Notes under the pieces: generated by a model
What the model saw: the letters and a program-made list of their open reading frames with translations, nothing else
The model's database searches: none
What the model was told of the DNA's origin: nothing
Part shown: in pieces, positions 49,301-61,300 of the stretch
Layout of the letters: each line of letters begins with the position of its first letter
Numbering within the stretch: position 1 is the first letter of the stretch
Source: Okapia johnstoni
Taxonomy: Eukaryota; Chordata; Mammalia; Artiodactyla; Giraffidae
DNA: 64,000 nucleotides
Reading direction: 5' to 3'
Assembly: GCA_024291935.2 (NCBI GenBank)
Contig: CM044317.1
Coordinates: 63,912,730-63,976,729, forward strand
Position numbers and translations under genes: made by a program

Positions 49301-52300
49301 TGACTTTCACTTAAAGGTCATTAAATCAACCAATGGTGAGATTTTCTAAGGCAGTGATTCTCAAATATAGTCCCTGGATCTCCACTATCAGCTAGAATGG
49401 AGTGGTGAGATGTATGAGAATTCTGGGCATATTCTGCAACACAGGAATGCAGTATTCTCAGGAATGAAAAAGAAAAAGAGTGTATCTAAATAACTTTTTT
49501 GGATTTTTTTTAGGATTATCATTACCATTTATTTGTATATGTAGTCATTGCTATTCTATTTCTTACCTCAAATTTTTTTCCATCAAGTTAATTCCTTTCT
49601 AATTCTTAACTACTGGATTCCAATCTGTGGTACCAAAAATCAAAGCAATTTTTCACTCAGAGTTTCCTACTATTCCAAACTGTCTAGACTTTAATCCTCT
49701 GTCCACACAATTTTGTAAAAATGTACAATAGCTGTTTTTCTTTCTAGACATAGGCTAGTTTTTATTTCACTGTCTTATGGATAAAAAAGGCAATTACTTA
49801 CCTTACCTTCCAAATGAGATCACATCCCAAAACCAGAATTAGAGCTCTAAGCAAGAGACTACTCTGAACATACACCACGTAGCCAGCCTCACCCCCCAAA
49901 CATCCAAATGCACGTGCACACACACATACACAAACACACATGTAGGCATGGACAGGCATGCACACAAAAGCACACACACTCAGAGTTGTTCTTTGTAAGA
50001 ATTACAAAGAAAACAGTTGACTTCAAATAGCAATTTAACCATTATGAACCATAGCATACAAAGTTGCTGATAAAGACCACATTTCCCTGCAAACGCTTCT
50101 ATACTTTGTTTTAAAATATGTGTATAAAATGTAATTACATCATTAAGAAGAAACAATTATGCTTTTAAATGTACGTTTTTACTATTTGCAAATGCAATTT
50201 AGGATGAAAGTACAGATTGGAATTTAAAACTCCAGCAATAACACCATTTAATGTCAATGTCTAAAACTTATCATCTATACCCACCTAACTTTCCTCAAAG
50301 GTTTTACAGCTTATAAGATCAAACAAATATAAAAAAAAATAAAAATCATACACTGATGGTGGGATATGATTGGTAAAGATAAAAGCCTTACTACAGTTTA
50401 TTGAGTATTAAATATTGAGCTTCCTATTAACAGGAGAAACTCTACAGATTATATAACTCTCCTTGTCTCATTTAAACAAACAATGCTATTTTATCCAGTA
50501 AGACTGTCTTTTTTTCCCCCAGGGTCTGAACTTTTAAAAGAATCTATCATTCTTATACAAAAGGTCGTAAGCTACCTGACAGACAAGAGCATCATCGCTT
50601 CACATGGCCTTTTCCCCTCTGTGACAAAAATCAAGGGGATGTTACCAATGAAAGCATCTTGATCCATTCTTTTTTCTTCTACTTCTTCAAAATAGCCGAA
50701 CGAAGTCTTACAGCTCATTTAATTTAACCCAAACCTTTATAAAGACTCTTTCTCTATTTTCTCTTTTCTACCTGTGACCAGGATGCTTGGCGCTGCTCTA
50801 ATATCCAAGATTATAAAAAGCCAATGAGTCCTGTTCTAAAGCAAAGACTGTGACCAAACAGAAAGTATATTCAAAGGTTAAACATGAAGATCCGTTAACT
50901 CAAGATAGGAAGTAATATTCTCTTTTTTAATTACATATCAGCTCTTGAAATAGTATGTTCATTTGGCTTATGAAAGTTCTGTGAGAAAACTCTCTCTGCT
51001 CCAAATTTCCAATCCAAGCATAAAGACCACTAACTTCATCTGTCATCATTTTTCCCCAAAGTATACTACAGCTATTTTTACTCTCCCACACCATCATACA
51101 TTCATTCAACAAGTATTTATTAAGGACCAATATATGCCAAGCAGTGGGCTGGGCCAAAGGGATACACTGCTAGATGAAACAAATGTGGATCCTGCCGTGC
51201 AAAGCTTAGAGTGGCCTTGCGCAGGAGGCGGCTCATACAGAAAATGAATGGCATATATAATAATAGCATGAACCATGTGCCAGGCACTGTTGTGAACAAA
51301 CTCATGTTTTAATTGTCCTAATCCTCACAATAATCCTCAAAGATACTTTTTTGTGTGAAGGGAAGTGAAGCAGAGAGATTAGGTAATTTGTCCAAGGTCA
51401 TTACAAAGTCAGTAGTAATATACATAAATAAAAGTCATAAGCTGTCTGAAAGGAGCTAAACAAAGACAATTAGTGGGGTGGGAGTGTATGGCTAGGAGAA
51501 GGAAATGGCAACCCACTCCGGTATTCTTGCCTAGAGAATCCTGTGGACCGAGGAGCCTGGTGGGCTGCTGTCCATAGGGTTGCACAGAGTCGGACACGAC
51601 TGAAGCGACTTAGCATGCATGCATGCATTGGAGAAGGAACTGGCAACCCACTCCAGTATTCTTGCCTGGAGAATCCCAGGGATGAAGGAGCCTGGTGGGC
51701 TTCCATCTGTGGGGTCGCACAGAGTCAGACACAACTGAAGCGACTTAGCAGCAGCAGCAGCAGCAGCAGTGTATGGCTATCCTTCTGGAAACACTTCTGG
51801 GAAGAGTTGCAATTATTATAAGAGCAGCAGTTCTCATTGGTCTGTGTGACCATTTCAGAGCATATGCAATGCCAAAACTATTTTCATAATAATAAAGTAT
51901 TATTTGCCTTTTTCATTGTGTTGACATTCGTTCCAAAGATGTTAAAGCAGTAATGACTAGAAGGCTGACAACACGTCAAGGCAGTGGCACCAAACTACCA
52001 GTAGTCAATGTATGCTTCACTAACATGCACTCCCAGTACAAAACAAACACAACAAAAAACACTTCAAAATGTCCCAATAAAGCAGCAAAATTAACAATTT
52101 CTAAAAATCTCAACCCTTGAGTAAGTTTTTAATGTTCTGTGGGATGAAATGGGAAGCATGCATAAAGCATCCCTGATGCTGCCCTGATGGCTCAAACGGT
52201 AAAGAATCAGACTGTAATACAGGAGACTTGGGTTCAATCCCTGGGTCGGGAAGATCCCCTGGAGGAGCAAATGGTAACCCACTCCAGCATTCTTGCCTGG

Positions 52301-55300
52301 AAAATTTTGACAGAGGAGCCTGGCGGGCTACAGTCCATGGGGTTGCACAGGGTCAGACACGATTGAGCGACTAAAACTTGCCTTTTCATTTTCACTTTGC
52401 TGCATATCAAACTATGTTGTATCAAGAAAAAGCACTTATGCAACTGCCTGAGTTGCAAAGCTGAACTTTTTTTTCTTGGAACCATTTTTATTTGAAAGAA
52501 GAACAAACTGTGGTTATTAAGATTGATATATCTGGCAGACATGTTCTTAAAGATAAATAAAGTGAATCTGTTATTCCAAGGAAAACAACTGACAGCATTT
52601 GTTGCCAATGGTAAAAATTTACACTTTCAAGTGAAAATTAGAATTTTGGAAAATCTGAATCCATCACCATGAACCTGACAGCTTCCCAATATTTAAATGC
52701 TTCTCATGTGATTGGAGATATTAACAAATGTGATTTTTTGATATTGTATCATGAGGTATGTCCACATTTGGAAGATCTAGACAACTCAGCAAACCAGTAT
52801 TTTCAAAATGACCACACACAATGTTAAAATCATGCCTTGGTAAAAGATTCATTCAAAGGCTACAAAGATAGACCAATGTATTTTAATGTGATGGTATATA
52901 AAAAGTTCACTCATAGTTTCATACTCCACATTGTAACTAACCTTTAAGTAACTACCTTTTACTATCAAAGAATATCCACAATTATCTGAAATGGCTATCA
53001 AAATACTGCTCCCTTATTGAAGTACTTATCTCTGTGAGGTCAAATTTTCTTGCTATAACCAAAACCACATATCACAACTGTTTGAATGTAAAAGCAGATA
53101 CGAGAGCCCAGCTATCTATTGAGACAGATTTTTTTTTTTATTTTAATGTAAAACAATGCTACTTATAATTTTTGGGGAAGCATAGTTACTTTTAAAACTA
53201 TATTAATAATTCAATAATTATTAAATAAATTAAATAAAATTTAATAAATTAAATAATTGATAATTTAATAAACAATAAATAATTTAACAATTATTAAATA
53301 AATCAATAATTTAATAATTATATTAACACACAATGGGTTTACTGTTGCTATTTTTTTAATATATACATTTTATTGAAGTATAGTTGACTTACAATCTTAC
53401 AATGTTTCACATGCACAGCAAGATTATACATATACATATGTATATATAGTTATACACATACACATATATTATCTTTGAAATTATTTCCATTATAGGTTAT
53501 TACAAGATGTTGACTAATTCCCTGTGCTATATACTGTAGCTACTTTTAACTGATATAATACTGGGTTGGCCAAAAGGTTCATTCGGGAGACACTGACTGA
53601 ATCTTCTCAGTTCTGTTCAGTTCAGTTGCTCAGTCATGTCTCGCTCTTTACAACCCCATGGACTGCAGCACGCCAGGCTTCCCTGTCCATCACCAACTCC
53701 TGCAGCTTGTTCAAACTCATGTCCATCAAGTTGGTGATGCCATCCAACCATCTCATCCTCTGTTCTCCCCTTCTCCTCCTACCCTCAATCCTTCCCAGCA
53801 TCAGGGTCTTTTCTAATGAGTCAGTTCTTCGCATCAGATGGCCAAAGTGTTGGAGTTTCAGCTTCAGCATCAGTCCTTCCAATGAATATTCAGGACTGAT
53901 TTACTTTAGGATGGACTGGTTTGATCTCCTTGCTGTCCAAGGGACGCTCAAGAGTCTTCACCAACACCACAGTTCAAAAGCATCAATTCTTCAGCGCTCA
54001 GCTTTCTTTATGGTCCAACACTCACATCCACACACGACTACTGGAAAAACCATAGCTTTGACTAGACGGATCTTTGTTGGCAAAGTAGTGTCTCTGCTTT
54101 TTAACATGCTGTCTAGGTTGGTCATAACTTTTCTTCCAAGGAGCAAGCGTCTTTTAATTTCATGGCTGCAGTCACCATCTGCAGTGATTCTGGAGCCCCC
54201 CAAAATAAGTCTCTCACTGTTTCCATTGTCTTCCCATCTATTTGCCATGAAGTGATGGGACCAGATACCATGATCTTAGTTTTCCGAATGTTGAGTTTTA
54301 AGCCAACTTTTTCACTCTCCTCTTTCACTTTCATCAAGAGGCTCTTTAGTTCTTCACTTTCTGCCTTAAGGGTAGTGTCATCTGCGTATCTGAGGTTACT
54401 GATATTCTTCCTGGCAATCTTGATTCTAGCTTGATGAATCTTTTGGCCAACCCAATAAATATTTAGTTTTCTCAGTCTTAATTTCTAATACAGTAAATAC
54501 CAGTAGATATAACCTGTATTTCTTTTTTTCATAAAAAGCTCTCTGAGGACCTTATAACTGCAGAATGTAAAGAAGTCCTGAAGCCAAAAAGTTTAAGAAT
54601 TATTGTTTTAGTTTCTAAAAGGAGACCCATGTGGACTGGGCCATACAGAAAAAATGGGAAGAATGATAAGATATGACACTGGAGAGCTATCCAGAGGTCA
54701 GATCACAGAGAGTTCATCAGTGATAAAGAGTCTGAATGAACTCAAAGTACAATTGAGGAATTTAAAACAGAATATGATCATATTTATGTTTTTAATATGG
54801 AGACATGTAATATGGGAGACATGTGACTGAACTAGAGTTAGGGGATCTGAAATGGAAGAAAGCAGATAAATCTGTGGTGTATTTTTAAAAGTTAAAGTAT
54901 TTTAAACCTCAAAATGAAGTTCCAAACAATGTAAAATGCTTTCAGTTTTCATTTTAATGTAAAGAATTCAGTTGCTCTATGATCAAACTAGAGGTGGAGT
55001 GAAGAGAATGAACCTACCCAATATATTAGAAACATTACAAGTACACTAAATCCATACTCAGTACTCTAATACAGTGATGTTTAAAGTTACTTTCAGTCAG
55101 TTTCAAATTGTTCTTAAAATGGAATACCATGAAATAGTAACTCAGAAATCATATCTTTGTGACTGATTCAGTCATTCAATAATGTGGTGGGCACCATCTT
55201 AGACACAATGGATAACAGAGTCATCCAGACAGACACCATCCCAACTCTCATGAAACCAGTATTACAGAATGATTACTGGTAACCTTTGAGGATTCATGGC

Positions 55301-58300
55301 AGAACAAAATAACTATAGTTGTTTCAAATGATTTACTCATTCAAATAAACATTTGTAGAGTATATACAGTGTGCCAGGATCTGGAGGAAAAAATGATAAG
55401 TAAGACATGGATTCTGCCCTTGAGGATTTTACGTCTAATAGAATGAGATTAAAAACACATTTCCAATTAGGATGTAAAGTGTTGTAAACACCTGTACAGA
55501 GGCATGTGTGATGTACCAATTCAAGAAGAAACAAAGGGAGTCAGAAAGAAGGGACTGCTGAATGGAGATCAACTAATACACAGAGAAGGGAAAGGTCTGA
55601 GATATGAAAACCCCTAGCAGGTGAGATATGGAGGCAAGCAGGTCAGAAAGGTTGGTAATGTGTGAGTTCCAAATTTCCAAAAATTGGCCCCTTTAAGGGG
55701 CCAATTCTGTAATCCACATATGTAAGTCAACTTGACAACCACATTGAAAGGAATTATTTACTTCTCAATATGGTATGGGAAGAACCAGGGAGAGAAAAAA
55801 CTACCAATCAATTTTCAGAAACCAAAATGGGTTCACAAAGGGATATTGTTACCCTCAAAAGTCAGCTTTCACAAGCATTTGATGGTTCAGATAATTTCAC
55901 CTACAACAAAATCTTGATCTTCAAGGAGCTTACTTTACAGACGTAGAGAAATGTGGCAACCACTAGTTACAGCCCAATGTAACCAATCTTGTAACAGCTT
56001 GAGTTTCAAGGTGTTATGACTAAGGCTTGTTGGGTGAGGAAAGCCTTCAAAACAAATGGTGATGTAAGCAGTGTCTTGAAAGATCAGGGTGTTTGATTCT
56101 GTAGACAAAGGGGACAGAGAAGTTACTATACACAAAAGTCTATGTCGAAGTAGAGATGCCAAGAAAGAGCAGGCCTATTTAGAGAAAAGAAATTAGACCA
56201 GTTTTACTGAGGGACAAGCAGCTAACAAGGGGTGAGGAGAGATAAGGACAGACAGACTGGGCACTGATCAATGTGCCAGCAGAGTATGAATTTTAGCAAG
56301 TAAGTGATGATGTGTGTGCTAAGTTGCTTCAGTCATGTCCAACTCTGTGCAACGCTATGGACAGTAGCCTGCCAGGTTGTTCCTCTGTCCATGGAATTCT
56401 CTAGGCAAGAATACTGGAGTGGGTTGCCATTTCCTACTTCAGGGGATCCTCCCAACCCAGGGATCAAACTCACATCTCTTATGTCTCCTGCATTTACATG
56501 AGGGTTCTTTACCACTAGTGCCATGTGGGAAGCCCAGTAAGTGATAAGGAGGTATACAAAGAGAGTGACAGAGTCAGAGCTGTCTTTTCTGATGTGAACC
56601 TTAATATGAATCACTTTGGAATGAATTTTGGCAACAAAAGGATGATTTGGAGGGGTTAAGAAGTAATTAGGAAACCACGTTGCTGTGTTGTGCTTAGTCG
56701 CTCAGTCATGTCCGATTCTGTGACCCCATGCACTGTAGCTCGCCAGGCTCCTCTGTCCATGGACTTCTCCAGGCAAGAATACTGGAGTGGGTTGCCATGC
56801 CTTCCTTCAGGGGATCTTCTCAACCCAGGGATCGAACCCAGGTCTTTCACATTGCAGGCGGATTCTTTACTGTCAGACCCACCAGGGAAGCCCAGTAAAC
56901 TATGTTAGGAATATGCAAAAAAGGATCAAGACCTTAACAATGCAGTCTCCTAAATGCAACCCATTCTCTTTCCTGCCAGTCCTGCTCTGTCTTCTGGATT
57001 CCTTACTTCAGTGAATGGTATCTGTCTCCTATGGTTGTCATAACAAATTACCACAAACTAGGTGGCTTCAAAGAACAAAACTTTATTTTCTCACAGCTCA
57101 GGATGCAGGAGCCTGGAATCCAGGTACTGGCAGGGCTCATGACTTCTGGAGACCCTGAAAGAGAAACTATCCCACTCCAGTCTTCTAATGCCGTGGCTGT
57201 TTGACTTGTAGACTGTCCCTCTCTAATCTCTGACTCCATCCTCACATAGCCTTCCTCTCTGAGTCTCTGTGCATCCTCTGAGGATACTCTGTAACAATCT
57301 GCTATGACCTTATCTCCATCCTTACATTAATTACATTTGCAAAAACCCTATTTCCAAATAAGGTCCCATTCTGAGGTTCTGTGTAGACATGAATTTGGGG
57401 GAAAGCACCATTCAAGCCACTGCAGGTATCAACCAATACATTTCCCAAACAGAAATGGGATGTCACCCATAACCCTTCCTCTTCCTTTACCTCTACATGA
57501 TTATCAAATATGGGTTATACTCCTTTAAAGATTATCTCCTTTTCTGCATCCTCAATACCATTTTCATTTCAATAATACTCTTTCATGTATAGCAAACTTC
57601 CTGCTATGGCACTGGATGAATGCAATTATTACTCTCACTACTATGTTTGTATTACAGGAGAAAGTCATACAACAGGGCAGACTGGTTGTACCATGAATTT
57701 ATGGTAACTCTAAATTACTTCAGCATTGCCTGGCAGTCCTTCTATTTGACTGGCCAACTTGCTATCACACTCTTTCATTACTATTTCAGATTTTGCTCAC
57801 TCTCCTTGAGCTTTTACTTTCAACCACTTCCAGTTATTGTCCCAGGCTGCTATTCTATACAGAATAAAGACACCATCACACAAAACACTCCCTCCCACTT
57901 CTGTGCTCATCATCTCTCCTTTCCCTTTAAGTGTAACAGCTATCTTTTCAACATGAAGTCAGTCTCTCGACCTGTATTCTGACCTTCATCTTCATTCAGA
58001 AACCTTACTGCTACTGATAATCCCCCTCTTTTCCCTAGAATATTCAGATTTTCCCTCAACTAGATGCTGCTCATTGGCTTGCAAACATGTTTAACTTTAT
58101 TTTTCCATTAAAAAAAATGAAAACAATACGTCCCCTGAACTCCCCCTCCCGGCTATCCAGCTACACACAACTCTTTCTGGTTGCTTTTCTCTCTACCTCC
58201 TTTCCCAACCAGAGATAAATGTGTTTTTGGAGAGATTGATTTTTCATATTCTGTAGTCCTGGGCCCCTTACTTAATCCCTGTAAAATGGGAATAGTAAAC

Positions 58301-61300
58301 CTACCTCACATGACTTGTGAGAAATAGGTGAATCAATATACATAAAAGACATAGGACAGAGCTGGGCCCACAGTAAGTGACCAACAGTTAGCAATATAGT
58401 CATTGCTGATAATATCTCAGATCCTTCCATTTATCCAGCCAACTGACATCATGGAATCATCTGAATTCCCTCATCCCTCTGTTCCAACCAATCCCTAGAC
58501 TCTGTTTATTTTCACTTCTCAAACCTCTCTTGTTCAAATCTCACTTTCCTCTGTCTCTGCTATCCTACTCCCATCATCTCACATGGATCAGAATTAAGAG
58601 CCCCCAATGGTTTTCTGCATTTATTCATTTTATTTTCACAAACTCTCTCCTTATCATAGCCAGAGTGAACTATTCTAATTTCCTATCTGAGATTACCACC
58701 TAATTTAAAATATTTCCCCGTGTTATGATAAAGCCCTCAAATCTACTACATGGTCTAGAAAATCATAAAGATGTGATCCCTACTACTTGTTCAAACCTCT
58801 TTTGCCCTCTGCTCTTATAACACATATCAACTCTCAGTCCTTCAAATGCATCAGCACTCGGCTATCACCATTGCTTTCCATTTCCTGTTCTCTCTACTGG
58901 AATGTTGAATGATACTCCTATTTCTCTTGGCCTAATTAATTCTTACTCATCCTTTATGTTTTAACCAAATGGTCACTTCCTCAAAAGAAGCCTTCCTTGA
59001 TCTCCCAGAACAGGTTCTCATTACTCTATGTTCCTCAAAGTTGGAATTTCACATTTATATAATTATTTCAACAAACTCCCCCAATAGAATCCAAGTTTCA
59101 TAACAGTGATGACTATATCTGTTTTTGCTCTCCATTGTATACCAAGTGCCCAACACAGCACATGGCACATAGCACTCAATAAATATATACTGGATCAATA
59201 TTAAACTTCAAGTTCAAGGCTGCAAACAGCCCCACTGCTTATTTAAAAAAAAAAATACTTCTCCTGCACTAGTCTAGAATGCTGCCTAGTTTATCCAAGT
59301 ATGTTAGATGGCACTAGAAACTAAACATGAATGGCCTTGGGCAAAAGGAAATCAATGTAGTAATTACTGAAAAGAGCAAGGATGGGGAATTCCCTGGTGG
59401 TCCAGTGGTTAGGATTTGGTGTTCTCACTGCCAGGGGCCTGGGTTTGATCCCTAGTCAGGGAACTAATATCCCTTGTAGACAAAAAAAAAAAAGAGCAAG
59501 GATGGACAAGTGAGCATGGGGGCAAGATTTTTTGGTGGGCAGGGTGGGGGGGGGGAGGAGTGGGGGTGGGGAGCTGGTTACTATTTTTGAAACCGACCAT
59601 TTTATGGCACTACAATTGTTCACGAGCAGTTAACAGCCAATGTTAAACAAACAAGAACAAAACTGATGCACTTAACAACAAAAGAACAAAAACAGAATAG
59701 CTTTAAAGCAGTAAAAGGACAGTATATCAGTTCATTTTTAATGAAGCTCTAGATGGCTCTGAACAGTAAATCACTTTAAAAATGATATTGACTCAGCAAC
59801 TGCTGAGGGAAAGGAGGATGTGACAGAAGATGTGCTGTGTGGCTGTTATTTCAAAGAAAGGGTGAACAGTCAGAAAACTGTGTTTCAAGGCAGAGAGGTG
59901 AGTTTTCATAAAGCACTGGTTCTTGACCTTTGTTCTACTCCAACACCTACTCCTGCTACTGCTACTACTATTACCACTACTACTGTCCCAACCAGTACCT
60001 GTGACTCCAGCACAGCTCTTCCCAAGTGGCTCACCACAGCAGGGATTCTCAAGCAGGTGGGAAGTATAAGAGAGACGTGAGTAATTAAGAATGGCACTAC
60101 TTCAAAATATTCTGAATTTTTTGCCCTCCTTTTCCCCTCTCTCCAAATAAAACTTATGGAAAAAAGCAGTCATATAGATGCAATTTATGTATTTTTTTAA
60201 GTGCAACTTCTGATTTTTTTTTGTAGAACTGTTTTTCTAACTACTATATTAACATTAAATTAACTACCTAAAGACAATAACTTAGCAGAAGGGCAATCTG
60301 GAAGGATGCTCAATTTAAATCTAAGTTACTCTTGGAGGTATCTGTTTCTTGATTATAAAAATATTTTATTATGGTAATATAGTTTAAGTATTAATCTCTA
60401 AAACCACCGAACTTTGGTGCACATCTGGTGCACTATATCAGACCATAAGTGACCTCAAATATTATGTCTTAATGTCCATATCCTTAAAGTAATAAAATGA
60501 ATTTAATTCACTTCCTAAAAAATAAAACAGGGCAAGAAAGTACGAAATCTTTGCTAAAATTTCAAGATCTCAAAAGATTGCTAAGGGTACACAGGGCAAC
60601 CTCTGAAATTCTGCAGATGATACAATGGTAGAGCTACTTTGAAAGGCACTACTGACAATGACTCTCTCTCCTCAGCAACACACAACTGATTCCATGAAAA
60701 CTGTAGAAACTGTTAAATAGAGAAACAATAATCTTACAGACAAAGAAGTCAACTGTAACTGTAACAACACACAAGCAACCCCTATTTTCTAAAATCTTTA
60801 AATCAAAAGCTTCAAGGATGTTGAAAAAAACATGCTCACACTGTGATGGGCTAGCATTTCTTGTTTTGAGAAATAAAGCCACCTTCTAAGCCAGGACATG
60901 GAATCAGAATACATAATTATGATTTCTGAAAAAGAAAATGCATAATTTAATATAACTCTAAATACTCATTTAAAATATTTAAAGATGAAAAAACTGAGCA
61001 TCACCTGCTCACAGAACAACCATTTCTCCAAAATTAGATTTTTTTAATCTGACATCAAAATATCAGTTTCCTTAAGTCATTTAAAAAATGAATCAGATAT
61101 CATTTCATTTTTTAAAATCTGTTTATCCTCAGTGTGTGTGTGTGTATACTCACTCAGCTGTGTCCAACCTTTTGCGACCCTATGGATTGTAGCCTGCCAG
61201 GCTCTTCTGTCCTCAGTAAAAACTCTCAGTTGTATACGGTGAATAGCAAAAGCTACTAGACCATCAAATGCAATGTCACTACCTGAATAAAGAACTATCT

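Larger units (their letters stand above)
51825..54607 (+). mobile_element. hAT DNA transposon relic, interrupted four ways
   Basis: The hAT-type left end (cagcagttctcattggtct) opens a long diverged transposase relic. The matching right end (gccaaaaagtttaagaatta) closes it at about 54607. Between them, transposase-like pieces are legible in broken frames, for example around 'gacagcatttgttgccaatg', 'cagcttcccaatatttaaat' and 'gaatatccacaattatctg' (the conserved hAT C-terminal dimerisation region, near 52960-53130). The relic is split by a Bov-tA SINE (52176-52395), an L1 fragment (about 53350-53540) and a mariner-like mini-element (53561-54455) that itself holds a BovB copy. Not functional. The superfamily is confident; the exact family name is not. 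Confidence 0.75.

Noticed and set aside
53566..54255. 229-codon plus-strand ORF
   Set aside because: It is antisense to a BovB copy; the minus strand carries the BovB-type peptide.
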